A stretch of DNA of 64,000 bases, taken from an uncultured Ruegeria sp. Lineage in GTDB: Bacteria; Pseudomonadota; Alphaproteobacteria; Rhodobacterales; Rhodobacteraceae. The position numbers were made by a program, and so were the translations under genes. The stretch is taken from positions 1 to 64,000 of the forward strand of contig NZ_CANMFF010000007.1 in assembly GCF_947497005.1 (NCBI RefSeq), given 5' to 3'. This document shows positions 18,423 through 27,994 of the stretch, one piece after another. A model generated the notes under the pieces. It did no database searches and had not been told where the DNA came from. It was given only the letters and a program-made list of their open reading frames with translations. Numbering within the stretch: the first letter of the stretch is position 1; the number at the start of each line of letters is the position of its first letter.

Positions 18423-19202
18423 TTAAATCGTAAAGGCTGCCCGGAACGCCTCAAGCGCCGTGTCCGGGTCGCCCGAAGCACAAGACTCCATACCGACAGG
18501 TCCACGGTAACCCATATCACTGAGCGCCCGCGCAACAGCTACATAGTTGATCTCTCCGGTTCCCGGCTCGCACCGGCCGGGATTGTCGGCCACCTGAACC
18601 TCTCCGATCCATGGCAGGCATTTCTCGCACCAGCGGATCAGGTCGCCTTCTCCGATTTGCGTGTGATAAAGGTCCAGATTGATCCGAAGACGCGGGTGAT
18701 TGACGGACGAGACCAGCGCCAGAACATCCCCGGTCGATCCAAAGGGACAGCCGGGGTGATCCAGCAGGTTCAGGTTTTCCAGTGTGAAGACGATATCTTC
18801 TTCTTCGGCCAAATCACAGATGCGGCGCAGCGTGTCCTGCGCTTTCAACCACATGCCACCTGTCACGACATCATGCTGCCAGATCGGAATTCCACCATCA
18901 CCCAGACCGGTGCCGTGCAGGTTCAGACGATCCACGCCCAGACGCTTGCCAATCTGCGCGGTCTCACGCGCGGATGACAGCAGCATGTCAGCCCCTTCAT
19001 CATCCGCAAGACGACCCTGAAGATACCCGTCCATGATCGTGTAATTCGCGCCAACACGTTCCAACTTGTCCAGGTCCCACGTCGACCAGTTCCACAGGCC
19101 GACACCAAATCCCATCTCGGTCAGCCGCGCTGCGCGCCAATCCATGGATTTATCCAGCCACAGCATCTCGGCACATGCCGCCAGTTGAAAGGGTTGAGAC
19201 AT
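18423..19202 (-). CDS. Sugar phosphate isomerase/epimerase-family (AP endonuclease 2 fold) protein
   Basis: A 259-residue TIM-barrel protein with metal ligands in FTLENLNLLDHPG, RINLDLYHTQI, EVQVADNPGRCEPGTG and the terminal VGMESC. It resembles hydroxypyruvate isomerase and IolI/IolH-type enzymes. It is the last gene of the large reverse-strand inositol operon, 27 bp after the SDR gene. It could be the inosose isomerase (IolI-like); assignment within the family is uncertain. Confidence 0.78.
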   Translation of the reverse strand: MSQPFQLAACAEMLWLDKSMDWRAARLTEMGFGVGLWNWSTWDLDKLERVGANYTIMDGYLQGRLADDEGADMLLSSARETAQIGKRLGVDRLNLHGTGLGDGGIPIWQHDVVTGGMWLKAQDTLRRICDLAEEEDIVFTLENLNLLDHPGCPFGSTGDVLALVSSVNHPRLRINLDLYHTQIGEGDLIRWCEKCLPWIGEVQVADNPGRCEPGTGEINYVAVARALSDMGYRGPVGMESCASGDPDTALEAFRAAFTI

Positions 19203-19229
19203 GTCAGCTCCCCAATTGTTCTGATTGGC

Positions 19230-19988
19230 TCAGATCGAGCCACCTTCGACCATGAAATTGCCCGCACTGCACATCGCTGCGTCATCCGAGGCCAGAAACA
19301 GCACCATGCGCGCCACATAGACCGGATCAATCGGGTCCGGCAGACATTGACGATCTACCTGTTTGGCCAACGCCTCGGGCGTGACCCACAGGTCTTTCTG
19401 GCGATCGGTCATGATCCAGCCCGGCACGACCGTATTCACGCGAACACGTTGATCACCCAACTCACGCGCCATGGTACGGGTCAGGCCGTGTACTGCGGAT
19501 TTGGCTGTGGCGTAGGCGGGAAATCCCGCACCGGCCTCCCACCAGGAATTCGAGCCTATGTTGACGATCGAGCCATTGCCCTTGGCGATCATACCTGGGG
19601 CTACGGTCTGAATAGCGAAGAACATATGCCGGATATTTGTTGCCATGCGCTCGTCCCAGTATTCCGGGGTTACTTCGCGCCAGTCGTGGCGGTCATCATG
19701 AGCGGCGTTGTTGACCAAGACATCCGCTTCACCCAGCTCTTCAACCAGTTGTCCCAGAGCAGCTTTCGTTGCAACGATGTCGCGCAGGTCGCATTGGGCA
19801 AAGGCGTGCTCACCCTCAAGAGAGGCCAACAGAGCAAGCCCGGCGTCGGCATTTAGATCCAGAAACCCGACCTTTGCCCCCTGTGCCGCAAAGGCCCGCA
19901 CAGATTCTGCGCCAATTCCCCCAGCCCCGCCGGTGATGAAAACCGTCTTGTCTGCAAGGCTTGGATAGTTGGCGAAGTTCTTGTTCAT
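19230..19988 (-). CDS. SDR-family NAD(P)-dependent oxidoreductase
   Basis: A 252-residue short-chain dehydrogenase: TGGAGGIGAESVRAFA cofactor motif, NNAAHDDRHDW, catalytic Ser (NIGSNSWWEAG), Y-x3-K in FPAYATAKSAVHG, and an MFVEGG-like C-terminus (NFMVEGGSI). Related SDRs oxidise aldoses such as xylose or galactose. Its start overlaps the iolB stop by 4 bp, so it belongs to the inositol operon. It may oxidise a cyclitol or a sugar taken in by the same transporter. Confidence 0.82.
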   Translation of the reverse strand: MNKNFANYPSLADKTVFITGGAGGIGAESVRAFAAQGAKVGFLDLNADAGLALLASLEGEHAFAQCDLRDIVATKAALGQLVEELGEADVLVNNAAHDDRHDWREVTPEYWDERMATNIRHMFFAIQTVAPGMIAKGNGSIVNIGSNSWWEAGAGFPAYATAKSAVHGLTRTMARELGDQRVRVNTVVPGWIMTDRQKDLWVTPEALAKQVDRQCLPDPIDPVYVARMVLFLASDDAAMCSAGNFMVEGGSI

Positions 19989-20791
19989 CCGTCACGCTCC
20001 ATGATCCACTCAACCTCGGGGGCCGGGACAAATCGCCATTTCCGTAGCGGTCCGGCCATCACGTTCAGATAGTACATCTCAAACCCATAAGGCGCGCCGC
20101 AAGGGTGATGGCCGCGCGGAACGGTCACAACATCGCCATCAGATACGGCCATCGTCTCATCCAACTGACCGTCATCCGTATAAACCCGCTGTATCCCGAA
20201 CCCGTTTGCTGGGTTGAGACGATGATAATATGTCTCTTCCAGATAGGTGATCCGGGGGAAGTCATCCTCGTCATGACGGTGGCTGGGGTACGAAGACCAG
20301 TGCCCATTTGGCGTAAACACCTCAGTCACCAACAAACTGTCGGCGTAGTCCTCGTTCTCCATCGCTATGTTATTGATGTATCGCGTGTTCACGCCCTTAC
20401 CGCGTTCAGTGAGTGTGATGCCATCCGGCCCAATGCGACGTGCTTGGTGACCGCCTTTGCCTGGAGCCGAGCACACCGCCACAACGCAATCGGTTTCCGC
20501 CACGACCTCCCACTCGGTTCCGTTCGGCAGATACAAACAATGCGGCGGCGTCTTTTCGAACACGTTCATCCGGTCGCCCAGAACACCCCATTCCTGACCC
20601 GCCCCGGTGATCTGTGCCTTGCCTTCGACCATCACCAAAATGACCTCGTGATCCCCGGTTGCTTCGGCTGCGCGATCCCCTGCCTTTAGACGATAAAGTC
20701 CAAAGCCCACATATCTCCATCCAGCGCTGTCCGGCGTGATATCATGTACCTTGCCACGGGTTCCGAATGGTTTTTTCAGCAAGTCTGCCAT
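19985..20791 (-). CDS. iolB: 5-deoxy-glucuronate isomerase (IolB, canonical)
   Basis: A 268-residue bicupin with the canonical IolB motifs YPSHRHDEDDFPRITYLEET and HHPCGAPYGFEMYYLNVMAG, plus the PLRKWRF end. It converts 5-deoxy-glucuronate to 5-dehydro-2-deoxy-gluconate, the IolC substrate. The frame extends upstream, but the ATG at 20791 follows AGGAGA and begins the conserved MADLLKKPFG. It is transcribed with PhyH, iolE and iolD upstream and the SDR downstream. Confidence 0.92.
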   Translation of the reverse strand: MADLLKKPFGTRGKVHDITPDSAGWRYVGFGLYRLKAGDRAAEATGDHEVILVMVEGKAQITGAGQEWGVLGDRMNVFEKTPPHCLYLPNGTEWEVVAETDCVVAVCSAPGKGGHQARRIGPDGITLTERGKGVNTRYINNIAMENEDYADSLLVTEVFTPNGHWSSYPSHRHDEDDFPRITYLEETYYHRLNPANGFGIQRVYTDDGQLDETMAVSDGDVVTVPRGHHPCGAPYGFEMYYLNVMAGPLRKWRFVPAPEVEWIMERDG

Positions 20792-20838
20792 TCTTTTCTC
20801 CTTATTGGGCGGGCCTGAAAAGCCCGCCTGCGTTGATT

Positions 20839-22020
20839 TCAGGCAGCTTGCCTTGTCTGCAAGGCCGAGAATGCTTCGGCCAGTTGCGCATCGGTCCATC
20901 CTGCGGACACCGCGCGACGCATGATATCGGCCTGACTGTCGGGCGCGTTGCCACCAACCGGTGGATCGGTGTCCAGGTTGGTTGGAAACGGATAGCCCTC
21001 GGCAGTTGCGGCAATCACCGCGTCCAACTCCCCCGCACTAAGCGCTCCACGTTGTTTCAAAGCGATTAGCGACGGAAACACCGCTTGCGACATAGTACGC
21101 CGGTCAATCATCTCCATTGCACGACCGAAGGCAGATGAAATCTGCAGCAGGTTCGCCATCCGTTGAATATTCGCACTGCTGTTTTCCCCAGCTGCGTGGA
21201 ACAACGCCGGGTTGAAGAATACCGCATCACCCTTTTCAAGCGGCAATTGAATGTAGTTTTCTTCAAAACACGCCCTGTGTGCCTCATCATGGAAGGCCAG
21301 ATATCCCGGTGGGTACAGCTGGGAAAAGGGCAGCAATTTGGTCGGCCCGCTTTCCACTGGCATGTCGCAATGCGCAACGGCCCCCTGCAAAGTCAGCGAA
21401 GCAGTCACCAGATGGGCATGCGCCGGATATCGGGCGGCATTGTCCGCCGTCTGAAAACCCAAGTGATAGTCCCGATGCGCCTGCTGTGCCTTACCGCCGG
21501 GACGTACCTGATTGATCTGAGCGGTCATCTGGTAATTCGGCCCCAGCCACGCCTCGCACGCTGCTGCTATCGCCACATTCCCGAAATACAGCGCAAAGCC
21601 CTCTGGGTCGCGCATGCATTGTTTTTGCAATGCGTTCCATATCCGGTCATTGGCGCCCGAGGCTGCAAAGTGGTCGCCTTCACCACTTGCGCCCTCGCGT
21701 TCCTCCTTGATGATCTGTTGGAACACTCCGGTCGCCCGGTCGATCACGGACGTATCCGCAAAAGCGCCTTTGAGAACGATCACGCCCGCCGATTTATCAA
21801 GCACGCGCGCCCATTCTGCCAGCAGCGCTTTTCTTTGATCTGCTTTCTCCAAGGCGGGGCGCAGCGCGTGCATGTCATAGATCGGAACGTTCTTTTCCAC
21901 CAAAGCGGCATGAGGAACCGCATTGGGCATCAAGTTTTGCGAGGTCAACACCTTGAATTCATCCAGATCACAGGATTCCCGGTCGAAATAGCCGACATAT
22001 CCAAGTTCCTGATGTACCAT
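20839..22020 (-). CDS. Phytanoyl-CoA dioxygenase (PhyH)-family Fe(II)/2-oxoglutarate oxygenase
   Basis: A 393-residue protein of the PhyH fold. The iron triad is visible: H-x-D in QQAHRDYHLGFQ and the distal His in NPALFHAAGENSS, with the 2-oxoglutarate-binding Arg in NIQRMANLLQIS. The ATG at 22020 is chosen because GAGGAG precedes it. It lies inside the inositol operon, between iolE and iolB. No step of the standard inositol pathway needs an oxygenase, so it may open the pathway to a modified cyclitol, for example by oxidative demethylation (inference). Confidence 0.82.
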   Translation of the reverse strand: MVHQELGYVGYFDRESCDLDEFKVLTSQNLMPNAVPHAALVEKNVPIYDMHALRPALEKADQRKALLAEWARVLDKSAGVIVLKGAFADTSVIDRATGVFQQIIKEEREGASGEGDHFAASGANDRIWNALQKQCMRDPEGFALYFGNVAIAAACEAWLGPNYQMTAQINQVRPGGKAQQAHRDYHLGFQTADNAARYPAHAHLVTASLTLQGAVAHCDMPVESGPTKLLPFSQLYPPGYLAFHDEAHRACFEENYIQLPLEKGDAVFFNPALFHAAGENSSANIQRMANLLQISSAFGRAMEMIDRRTMSQAVFPSLIALKQRGALSAGELDAVIAATAEGYPFPTNLDTDPPVGGNAPDSQADIMRRAVSAGWTDAQLAEAFSALQTRQAA

Positions 22021-22068
22021 GATATACTCCTCTTTCATGGCTTCGGTGTTGCCACTTGGGGCGGTGAT

Positions 22069-22968
22069 TTAGGTGGTGATCTCCAGTCCTGCCTTGCCGC
22101 ACACTTCGACGATATGGTCGTAACCAATTTTGGAGTACTCATAGGGCGGCGCCTTGGCGGGATCCTGCTCTGCTTCGACCACGATCCAGCCATTATAGTT
22201 CATCGCTTTCAACGCGTTGGCTACGGCCTGAAAATCGATGCAACCATCTCCGGGAACGGTAAACCCGCCTGCAATCACCGCATCCAGGAAACTGCGATTA
22301 TTCTCGCGTGTCTCCTGCACAACTTCGGGGCGGATGTCCTTGAAATGGACGTGATGCACCCGGTCACCCCAGCGGTTCAGCGTGGCCATCACATCGCCGC
22401 CACCAAACAGCAGATGGCCCGTATCGAAACACAGCTTCAACTCGGGGCCTGAACCTTCCATCAGCCAGTTCACCTCATCTTCGCTTTCGATGATCGTGCC
22501 CATGTGATGATGATACGCCATCGACATGCCCTGATCTGCCATCCATTTAGCAAGTTCGGTCAGCTTGCCCGCATAGGTCAGAACCTCATCCTTCGACAGT
22601 TTGGGACGATCGTTGACAGGTGTCCCAATCTGCCCCTGAACGGTATTGGAGCATTCGGCATAAACGATGCACGGGCTGCTCAGCGCAACGAATTGTTCGA
22701 CTTGGTCGCGTACGGCGGCAACTTCGGCGTCAAAATCATTGACCAGGGTACCGCCTGAACACCATCCACCACACAACGCTATGTCGCTTGCGTCCAGATA
22801 GGCGCGCAATCCTTCGGTGTCGCCGGGCATCCGTTGGCCTCGTTCAACACCGGTATAGCCGATCTCACGCGCTTCTTTCAGCGCCTGCTCCATCGTGTAG
22901 GCCGCGGTCAGGTCCGGCAGGTCGTCATTCTGCCAGGCAATCGGAGAAATACCGATCTTCACGCTCAT
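22069..22968 (-). CDS. iolE: Myo-inosose-2 dehydratase (IolE)
   Basis: A 299-residue TIM-barrel protein with the IolE start IGISPIAWQNDDLPDL, metal-ligand regions YHHHMGTIIES, LCFDTGHLLFGGGD, VHFKDIRPEV, and the conserved GWIVVEAEQDPAKA end. It dehydrates 2-keto-myo-inositol to the diketone used by IolD. Its start overlaps the iolD stop by 4 bp (ATGA). Confidence 0.94.
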   Translation of the reverse strand: MSVKIGISPIAWQNDDLPDLTAAYTMEQALKEAREIGYTGVERGQRMPGDTEGLRAYLDASDIALCGGWCSGGTLVNDFDAEVAAVRDQVEQFVALSSPCIVYAECSNTVQGQIGTPVNDRPKLSKDEVLTYAGKLTELAKWMADQGMSMAYHHHMGTIIESEDEVNWLMEGSGPELKLCFDTGHLLFGGGDVMATLNRWGDRVHHVHFKDIRPEVVQETRENNRSFLDAVIAGGFTVPGDGCIDFQAVANALKAMNYNGWIVVEAEQDPAKAPPYEYSKIGYDHIVEVCGKAGLEITT

Positions 22969-24797
22969 TTCGTGTTTCTTTCCTTGATGGCGACTTCATA
23001 TGCCGCACGTTTTTCGTTTACTTCCGGGCGGACACTGACCTCGGGCACCGCCACTTCCCACCACGTTCCGCCATATTCGGTCGACGGGTAGGGATCGGTG
23101 TCGATCACCACAACATAGGGACCTTTGACGTCGCTGCGTTTGGCCAGTGCGTCTTCAAACTCGGCAATCGAGCTTACTTTGACCGAGGTGGCCCCCATCG
23201 CCGCCGCATGGGCTGCAAAGTCAATGGCCGATGCCGTCTGATGGACGGTATGATCAAGAAGGTTGTTGAACTCGGCCCCGCCTGTACCCATCTGCAAACG
23301 GTTGATGCAGCCAAAGCCGCGATTGTCCGTGACCACAACCGTGAACGAAATCCCCATCATCGCCGCCGTCGCCATTTCGGAATTCGCCATCATGTAAGTA
23401 CCGTCGCCGGTAAAACAGATCACGTCCCGATCCGGCTGAGCCATCTTGATCCCCATGGCACCCGCGATCTCATAGCCCATGCAGCTGAAACCGTATTCCA
23501 TGTGATAGGCACCGGGGCGCGGCGCTTTCCACAGCTTGTGTAACTCACCCGGCATTGTGCCGGCTGCGCACATCGCAACGGTGTTTTCATTGGCCGCCCT
23601 TTGCACGGCACCGATCACCTGCATATCCGTGGGCAGCGCGTTGCTGTCGGTCGGGGCATCGGTCAACGCGTCGACTTTGCCAAACCAATCAGATTTCAAT
23701 GTCGCGGGCAGATCCGGCGCGCGGTGATCGCCCAACGCTTCGGTCAGTTCGCCCAGTCCGACCCGAGCGTCGGCCTGCAGCGGCATCGCACCGTGCTTTT
23801 CGGCGTCATAGGCGGCGGTGTTCAAGCTGATCAATTCACGCTCGGGGTTCGCGAACAAACCCCATGACCCGGTGGTAAAGTCTTGAAAACGGGTGCCAAC
23901 ACCCAGAACAAGATCGGCCTCGGCGCAGATGTCGTTGGCGGGTTCGCCACCGGTCACACCAATTGGGCCATGGTTCAGTGGATGATCCCAGGCCAGCGCG
24001 GATTTACCCGCCTGTGTCTCGGCCACCGGGATATTGTGCACCTCGGCAAAGCGCTGCAACGCAGCGGTTGCGTCTGAATAATGCACGCCACCGCCAGCGA
24101 CGATCACGGGACGCTTCGCTGCCTTGATCGCAGCAACGGCGCGGGCCAGTTCACCTTCATCCGGGCGAATGCGGCGCTGATACCAGACGCGTGGTTCAAA
24201 GAAGCTTTCGGGATAGTCATAAGCCTCGGCCTGCACATCCTGACAAAAGGCCAGCGTCACCGGGCCGCAATCGGCCGGGTCCGTCAACGTGCGGAAGGCG
24301 CGCGGCAGAGCCGTCAGCAGATGCTCGGGGCGAGTGATACGGTCGAAATACCGGCTGACCGGTCTGAAACAATCATTGGCACTGATGGTTCCATCCGAGA
24401 ATACTTCGGGTTGCTGCAAAACCGGATCAGGGCCACGCGTCGCAAACACATCGCCGGGCAGCAACAAAACAGGCAAGCGGTTTACATGAGCCAGCGCGGC
24501 AGCGGTGACCATATTTGTGGCCCCCGGTCCGATCGACGAGGTCACGGCCATCGCACGCCTGCGACCCAATTGCTTGGCATACGCGATCGCGCAATGCGCC
24601 ATAGTCTGTTCGTTATGACCGCGATAGGTAGGTAGACTATCTTTCACGCCATGCAACGCCTCGCCCAATCCGGCCACGTTGCCATGGCCGAATATCGCCC
24701 AGACACCTGCGATAAAAGGCTCTCCGGCCTCGTTCATCTGCGCCCCAAGATAGCGCACCAGAGCCTGCGCCGCGGTCAATCGGACTGTTTTGCTCAT
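22965..24797 (-). CDS. iolD: 3D-(3,5/4)-trihydroxycyclohexane-1,2-dione hydrolase (IolD)
   Basis: A thiamine-diphosphate enzyme of about 610 residues that opens the cyclitol ring to 5-deoxy-glucuronate. N-terminal TPP domain (TYRGHNEQTMAHCAIAYAKQ), central domain, and C-terminal TPP-binding GDGTYMMANSEMATAAMMG ... NRGFGCINRLQ. Two adjacent ATGs (24800 and 24797) are possible; the second has better spacing to AAAGGG. It is the first of the downstream run iolD-iolE-phyH-iolB-SDR-isomerase, and a 150-bp gap containing a hairpin separates it from the transporter ATPase gene. Confidence 0.94.
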   Translation of the reverse strand: MSKTVRLTAAQALVRYLGAQMNEAGEPFIAGVWAIFGHGNVAGLGEALHGVKDSLPTYRGHNEQTMAHCAIAYAKQLGRRRAMAVTSSIGPGATNMVTAAALAHVNRLPVLLLPGDVFATRGPDPVLQQPEVFSDGTISANDCFRPVSRYFDRITRPEHLLTALPRAFRTLTDPADCGPVTLAFCQDVQAEAYDYPESFFEPRVWYQRRIRPDEGELARAVAAIKAAKRPVIVAGGGVHYSDATAALQRFAEVHNIPVAETQAGKSALAWDHPLNHGPIGVTGGEPANDICAEADLVLGVGTRFQDFTTGSWGLFANPERELISLNTAAYDAEKHGAMPLQADARVGLGELTEALGDHRAPDLPATLKSDWFGKVDALTDAPTDSNALPTDMQVIGAVQRAANENTVAMCAAGTMPGELHKLWKAPRPGAYHMEYGFSCMGYEIAGAMGIKMAQPDRDVICFTGDGTYMMANSEMATAAMMGISFTVVVTDNRGFGCINRLQMGTGGAEFNNLLDHTVHQTASAIDFAAHAAAMGATSVKVSSIAEFEDALAKRSDVKGPYVVVIDTDPYPSTEYGGTWWEVAVPEVSVRPEVNEKRAAYEVAIKERNTK

Positions 24798-24915
24798 CAT
24801 GATCCCTTTCAACTCGGAGCCGCCTCAAGTGGTCCGCGGGTTTTCTCATTTGCGAAGGTGTCAGGCCTTTTGCCAGAGCCTGAAAACAGAGTGGCGTCAG
24901 GTGCCACCGCCCGAT

Positions 24916-24937
24916 GGATGCCCCCAAGGGGACATCC
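24916..24937 (-). promoter_or_regulatory. Intercistronic stem-loop between transporter ATPase gene and iolD
   Basis: GGATGTCCCC pairs with GGGGCATCC-type sequence across a short TTGG loop when read on the reverse strand. There is no T-run. It may process or stabilise the mRNA between the transport and catabolic genes. Confidence 0.45.
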
Positions 24938-24951
24938 GTGGTTTTGAAGGT

Positions 24952-25773
24952 TTAAACCGTTCCGCCCAGCGAGCCCTCAAGCTGGGCCATTTCCTGGCCG
25001 CCTGCCATCAGGTCCTGCAATTGCTCGGGCGTGATTTCACCACGCGTGGCTGTGCCCAGCGTCTTGCCCCGGTTCAGTACGGTGAACCGGTCACCCACCG
25101 CCAGTGCATGGCGTACGTTATGGCTGATGAAGACCACGCCAATACCATGGTTACGCACCTTGTCGATGGTCGCCAGAACGTTTGAGGTCTGGCGCACACC
25201 AAGGGCCGAGGTCGGTTCGTCCAAAATCAGGATTTTGGCACCGAAATACACAGCACGGGCGATGGCGACGGTCTGACGCTCACCTCCCGACAAGGTGCCA
25301 ACCGCCTGATCCGGGCCACGCAGGTTGATGCCCATCTTGCGCATCTCCTCCATGCAGACGTCGTTTGCGTGATCCACATCGAACCGCTTTAGCAGGCCTT
25401 TACCCTTGGTGGGTTCGCGCCCCATGAAGAAGTTGCGCGTGACGCTCATCAGCGGGATCATCGCCAAATCCTGAAACACCGTCGCAATGCCTGCCTCCAT
25501 CGCATCCCGAGGGGTGTCGAAATGCAATGGTTTGCCTTCAAAAAAGATCTCGCCCTTGGTGGGTTTATGCACCCCGGACATGGTCTTGATGAAGGTCGAT
25601 TTACCGGCACCGTTGTCGCCCAGCAAACAGTGGCATTCACCGGGTTTGACGTCAAAGCTGACACCGGCCAACGCGATGATATTGCCAAAGTGCTTTTCGA
25701 TGTTCTTCATTTCCACGATGGGCGCCAGATCGGTCACCGTATCGCCATGATGGAACTTGGTATCTTCTGTCAT
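24952..25773 (-). CDS. Sugar/inositol ABC transporter ATP-binding protein (single-domain, RbsA-like)
   Basis: A 273-residue ATPase with Walker [11 protein letters not shown]-loop [13 protein letters not shown], signature [14 protein letters not shown] and Walker [13 protein letters not shown]. Classical RbsA has two ATPase domains (about 500 residues); this one has one, as in the FrcA/inositol-type importers of alphaproteobacteria, so it presumably dimerises. The start lies one base after the permease stop. Confidence 0.9.
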   Translation of the reverse strand: MTEDTKFHHGDTVTDLAPIVEMKNIEKHFGNIIALAGVSFDVKPGECHCLLGDNGAGKSTFIKTMSGVHKPTKGEIFFEGKPLHFDTPRDAMEAGIATVFQDLAMIPLMSVTRNFFMGREPTKGKGLLKRFDVDHANDVCMEEMRKMGINLRGPDQAVGTLSGGERQTVAIARAVYFGAKILILDEPTSALGVRQTSNVLATIDKVRNHGIGVVFISHNVRHALAVGDRFTVLNRGKTLGTATRGEITPEQLQDLMAGGQEMAQLEGSLGGTV

Positions 25774-25774
25774 A

Positions 25775-26881
25775 TCAGCGCTCCCCGGTTACGCGTTTAC
25801 GGATCGCATTGTTGAACAGAACGGCGATCAGAAGCATTCCACCGAGGAAGACCTGGAACCAATCCTGATCGAAATCGGTATAGGTTAAGCCGATGACAAC
25901 CATGCCAAAGATGATCGAACCGAAGAACGCTCCGATGGCTGAACCGTAACCGCCCGTCAACAGGCAGCCACCGATCACAGCCGCGATAATCGCTTCGAAT
26001 TCCTTCTGGAATCCGCGACGTGCGTCAGTCGAACCAGCATCGATCACCGTGATGATAGCCACCAGTGCCGCGCAGCAAGCGGTCAGCATGAACAGTGAAA
26101 CTTTGATCCGGTTCACTGGCACACCCGAGTTGGAGGCTGCAGTACTGTCACCGCCAGCCGCGAATATCCAGTTCCCTGCAGGGGTGCGAAGCAGCACATA
26201 GGTTGCAACCAGTGCCAGCACGATGAACCATAGGATTTCGACCGGAACACCGGGCACCTTCGGAGCGCCGCTTTTGAATGTGTCGATCATGCCGTTTGCT
26301 GCCAACCAGGCGAACAGGCTGCCGAACGCCTCGCCCGAGAAGAACGGCGCCAGCCAGTCGTTTTCAACCACATCGCGCACGCCACGCAATTGAGTCGAAC
26401 CTCCGGTGGCAGCCTTGAGGCCAACCAGTGAAAGGCCGCGCAGGATGAACAGGAAGGCCAAAGTGACGATAAAGGACGGCAACCCGGATCGGATCACGAT
26501 ATTGCCGTTTACCGCACCGACAAGGGCCGCAAATACGAATGTCATGGGAATGGCGACGATCAGGGGCAACTGCCAGGTGACCACGCAGACACCGAAGAAC
26601 AAGCCTGCAAATGCCACCATCGAACCGATGGACAGGTCAAACTCTCCCCCGATCATCAGAAGGGCGGCACCGATTGCCAGAATGCCCAACTGTGCCGCAG
26701 GTGTCATGAAGTTCATGATCCCGGCCAGGGTAAACATCGAGTCGTCTGCTGTGATGGCAAAGAAGATGACCACCAGGACAACACCGGCCATCGCACCGAG
26801 CTCGGGCCGTTTCATGAGCTTGGTCATGAAAGGTTCTTTTTTGACCCTTTCGTCCCCGGCAATTTGAGCTGAGTCACTCAT
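25775..26881 (-). CDS. Sugar/inositol ABC transporter permease (RbsC-like)
   Basis: A 368-residue membrane protein with about ten hydrophobic segments and the family motif [16 protein letters not shown], plus [19 protein letters not shown] in the C-terminal half. It forms the channel of the importer with the ATPase and binding protein genes beside it. Confidence 0.91.
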   Translation of the reverse strand: MSDSAQIAGDERVKKEPFMTKLMKRPELGAMAGVVLVVIFFAITADDSMFTLAGIMNFMTPAAQLGILAIGAALLMIGGEFDLSIGSMVAFAGLFFGVCVVTWQLPLIVAIPMTFVFAALVGAVNGNIVIRSGLPSFIVTLAFLFILRGLSLVGLKAATGGSTQLRGVRDVVENDWLAPFFSGEAFGSLFAWLAANGMIDTFKSGAPKVPGVPVEILWFIVLALVATYVLLRTPAGNWIFAAGGDSTAASNSGVPVNRIKVSLFMLTACCAALVAIITVIDAGSTDARRGFQKEFEAIIAAVIGGCLLTGGYGSAIGAFFGSIIFGMVVIGLTYTDFDQDWFQVFLGGMLLIAVLFNNAIRKRVTGER

Positions 26882-26900
26882 CGTTTCCTCCCATTTGGGT

Positions 26901-26925
26901 GGGGACGGCGCCGTTGCGCCGCCCC
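26901..26925 (-). promoter_or_regulatory. Stem-loop between binding protein and permease genes
   Basis: Bases 26901-26911 (GGGGACGGCGC) can pair with 26916-26925 (GCGCCGCCCC) around a short CGTT-type loop. No T-run follows. It sits where many binding-protein mRNAs are protected by a hairpin, giving the binding protein higher expression than the membrane subunits. Confidence 0.55.
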
Positions 26926-26949
26926 GTTTGGTTCAGATTTCAGTGCGGA

Positions 26950-27870
26950 TCAGCGGATGCCCTGCGAAGACAGCTCGATCACCTGAGCAGCCTTGTCCTG
27001 AGTGATCAGGTTCGGACCCGAAGGAACATTGCCACCGGGCATCAGGCCGTATTTGGCGTGCAGACCCATGAAGTTCACCGACAGGTAACCTTGCAGATAC
27101 TGCTGCTGATCGATGGCAAAGGCTGCATCGCCGTCCGCGATCGACTGCAGGAAGTTGGCCGACAGGTCGAACGAGGCGACATTCACGTCCCGGCCCGAAG
27201 CTTTGACCGCAGCAACAGTCGGCTCACCTGCCGAGCTTGCACCCAGCGCCATCACGGTATCGACGGCTTCGTTTGCGGCCAGAGCAGCGGAAACTTTCGA
27301 CTCGATTTCCGTTGGGTCGTTCGAGGTCGGCAGAACGTCAACGTTACCGCCAAAGCCTTCTGCAAAACCAGCGCAGCGCAGGTCCAGCGCCACGTTGCCC
27401 ACTTCGTGGTTCACGCAGATGGCCGCTTTGCCACCCATCGAGGCAAGTTCTTCACCTGCGGCTTTACCGGCATCGAACTCGTCCTGACCCACATGCAGTA
27501 ATGCGCCCAGATCCTTCGAGACATCTGAACCCGAGTTGATCGAGATCACCGGGATACCGGCTGCAACTGCACGTTCAATTGACGGGCCAAGCGCATCCGC
27601 ATCCGGAATTGAAACGATCAGGCCGTCAGGCTCTTGGTTCACGGCAGCGTCGATCAGCTGCGACATGGCAACCATGTCGAAGGTCTCGGGCGCGCGGTAT
27701 TCCACGTTCACCCCGACATCTTTGCCTGCCTGCTCAACACCATTTTTCACGACGTTCCAGAATGCGTCATTGGCCTGTCCATGCGACACGACCACGATTT
27801 CCTGCGCAAATGCGGGTGTGGCCAGGGCCAGTGCCCCGGCAGCAAGTGCGCCTTTAACGAAGTTCTTCAT
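26950..27870 (-). CDS. Sugar/inositol ABC transporter periplasmic binding protein (RbsB-like)
   Basis: A 306-residue protein: signal peptide MKNFVKGALAAGALALATPAFA, then a periplasmic-binding-protein type 1 fold (EIVVVSHGQANDAFWNVVKNG, then GLIVSIPDADALGPSIERAV and VISINSGSD). The ATG at 27870 follows GGAGGAAACAAAA. It is the first gene of the transport operon, with the near-perfect operator at 28000-28015 about 130 bp upstream. The genomic context points to myo-inositol or a related cyclitol as ligand. Confidence 0.92.
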   Translation of the reverse strand: MKNFVKGALAAGALALATPAFAQEIVVVSHGQANDAFWNVVKNGVEQAGKDVGVNVEYRAPETFDMVAMSQLIDAAVNQEPDGLIVSIPDADALGPSIERAVAAGIPVISINSGSDVSKDLGALLHVGQDEFDAGKAAGEELASMGGKAAICVNHEVGNVALDLRCAGFAEGFGGNVDVLPTSNDPTEIESKVSAALAANEAVDTVMALGASSAGEPTVAAVKASGRDVNVASFDLSANFLQSIADGDAAFAIDQQQYLQGYLSVNFMGLHAKYGLMPGGNVPSGPNLITQDKAAQVIELSSQGIR

Positions 27871-27994
27871 TTTTGTTTCCTCCCAATGGTTCAGTCTGAT
27901 CTTCTGTTGGGGATCCAGCCCCAATCATCCGGCAAGGCCGAATCTCAGTGGCTGCGGCACAGGGCCGAGCTGACGTAAGTTTGAAGTATTTCGA

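Noticed and set aside
21163..22452. 429-codon forward frame opposite PhyH and iolE
   Set aside because: Antisense to two well-supported genes, with no start signal and no domain.
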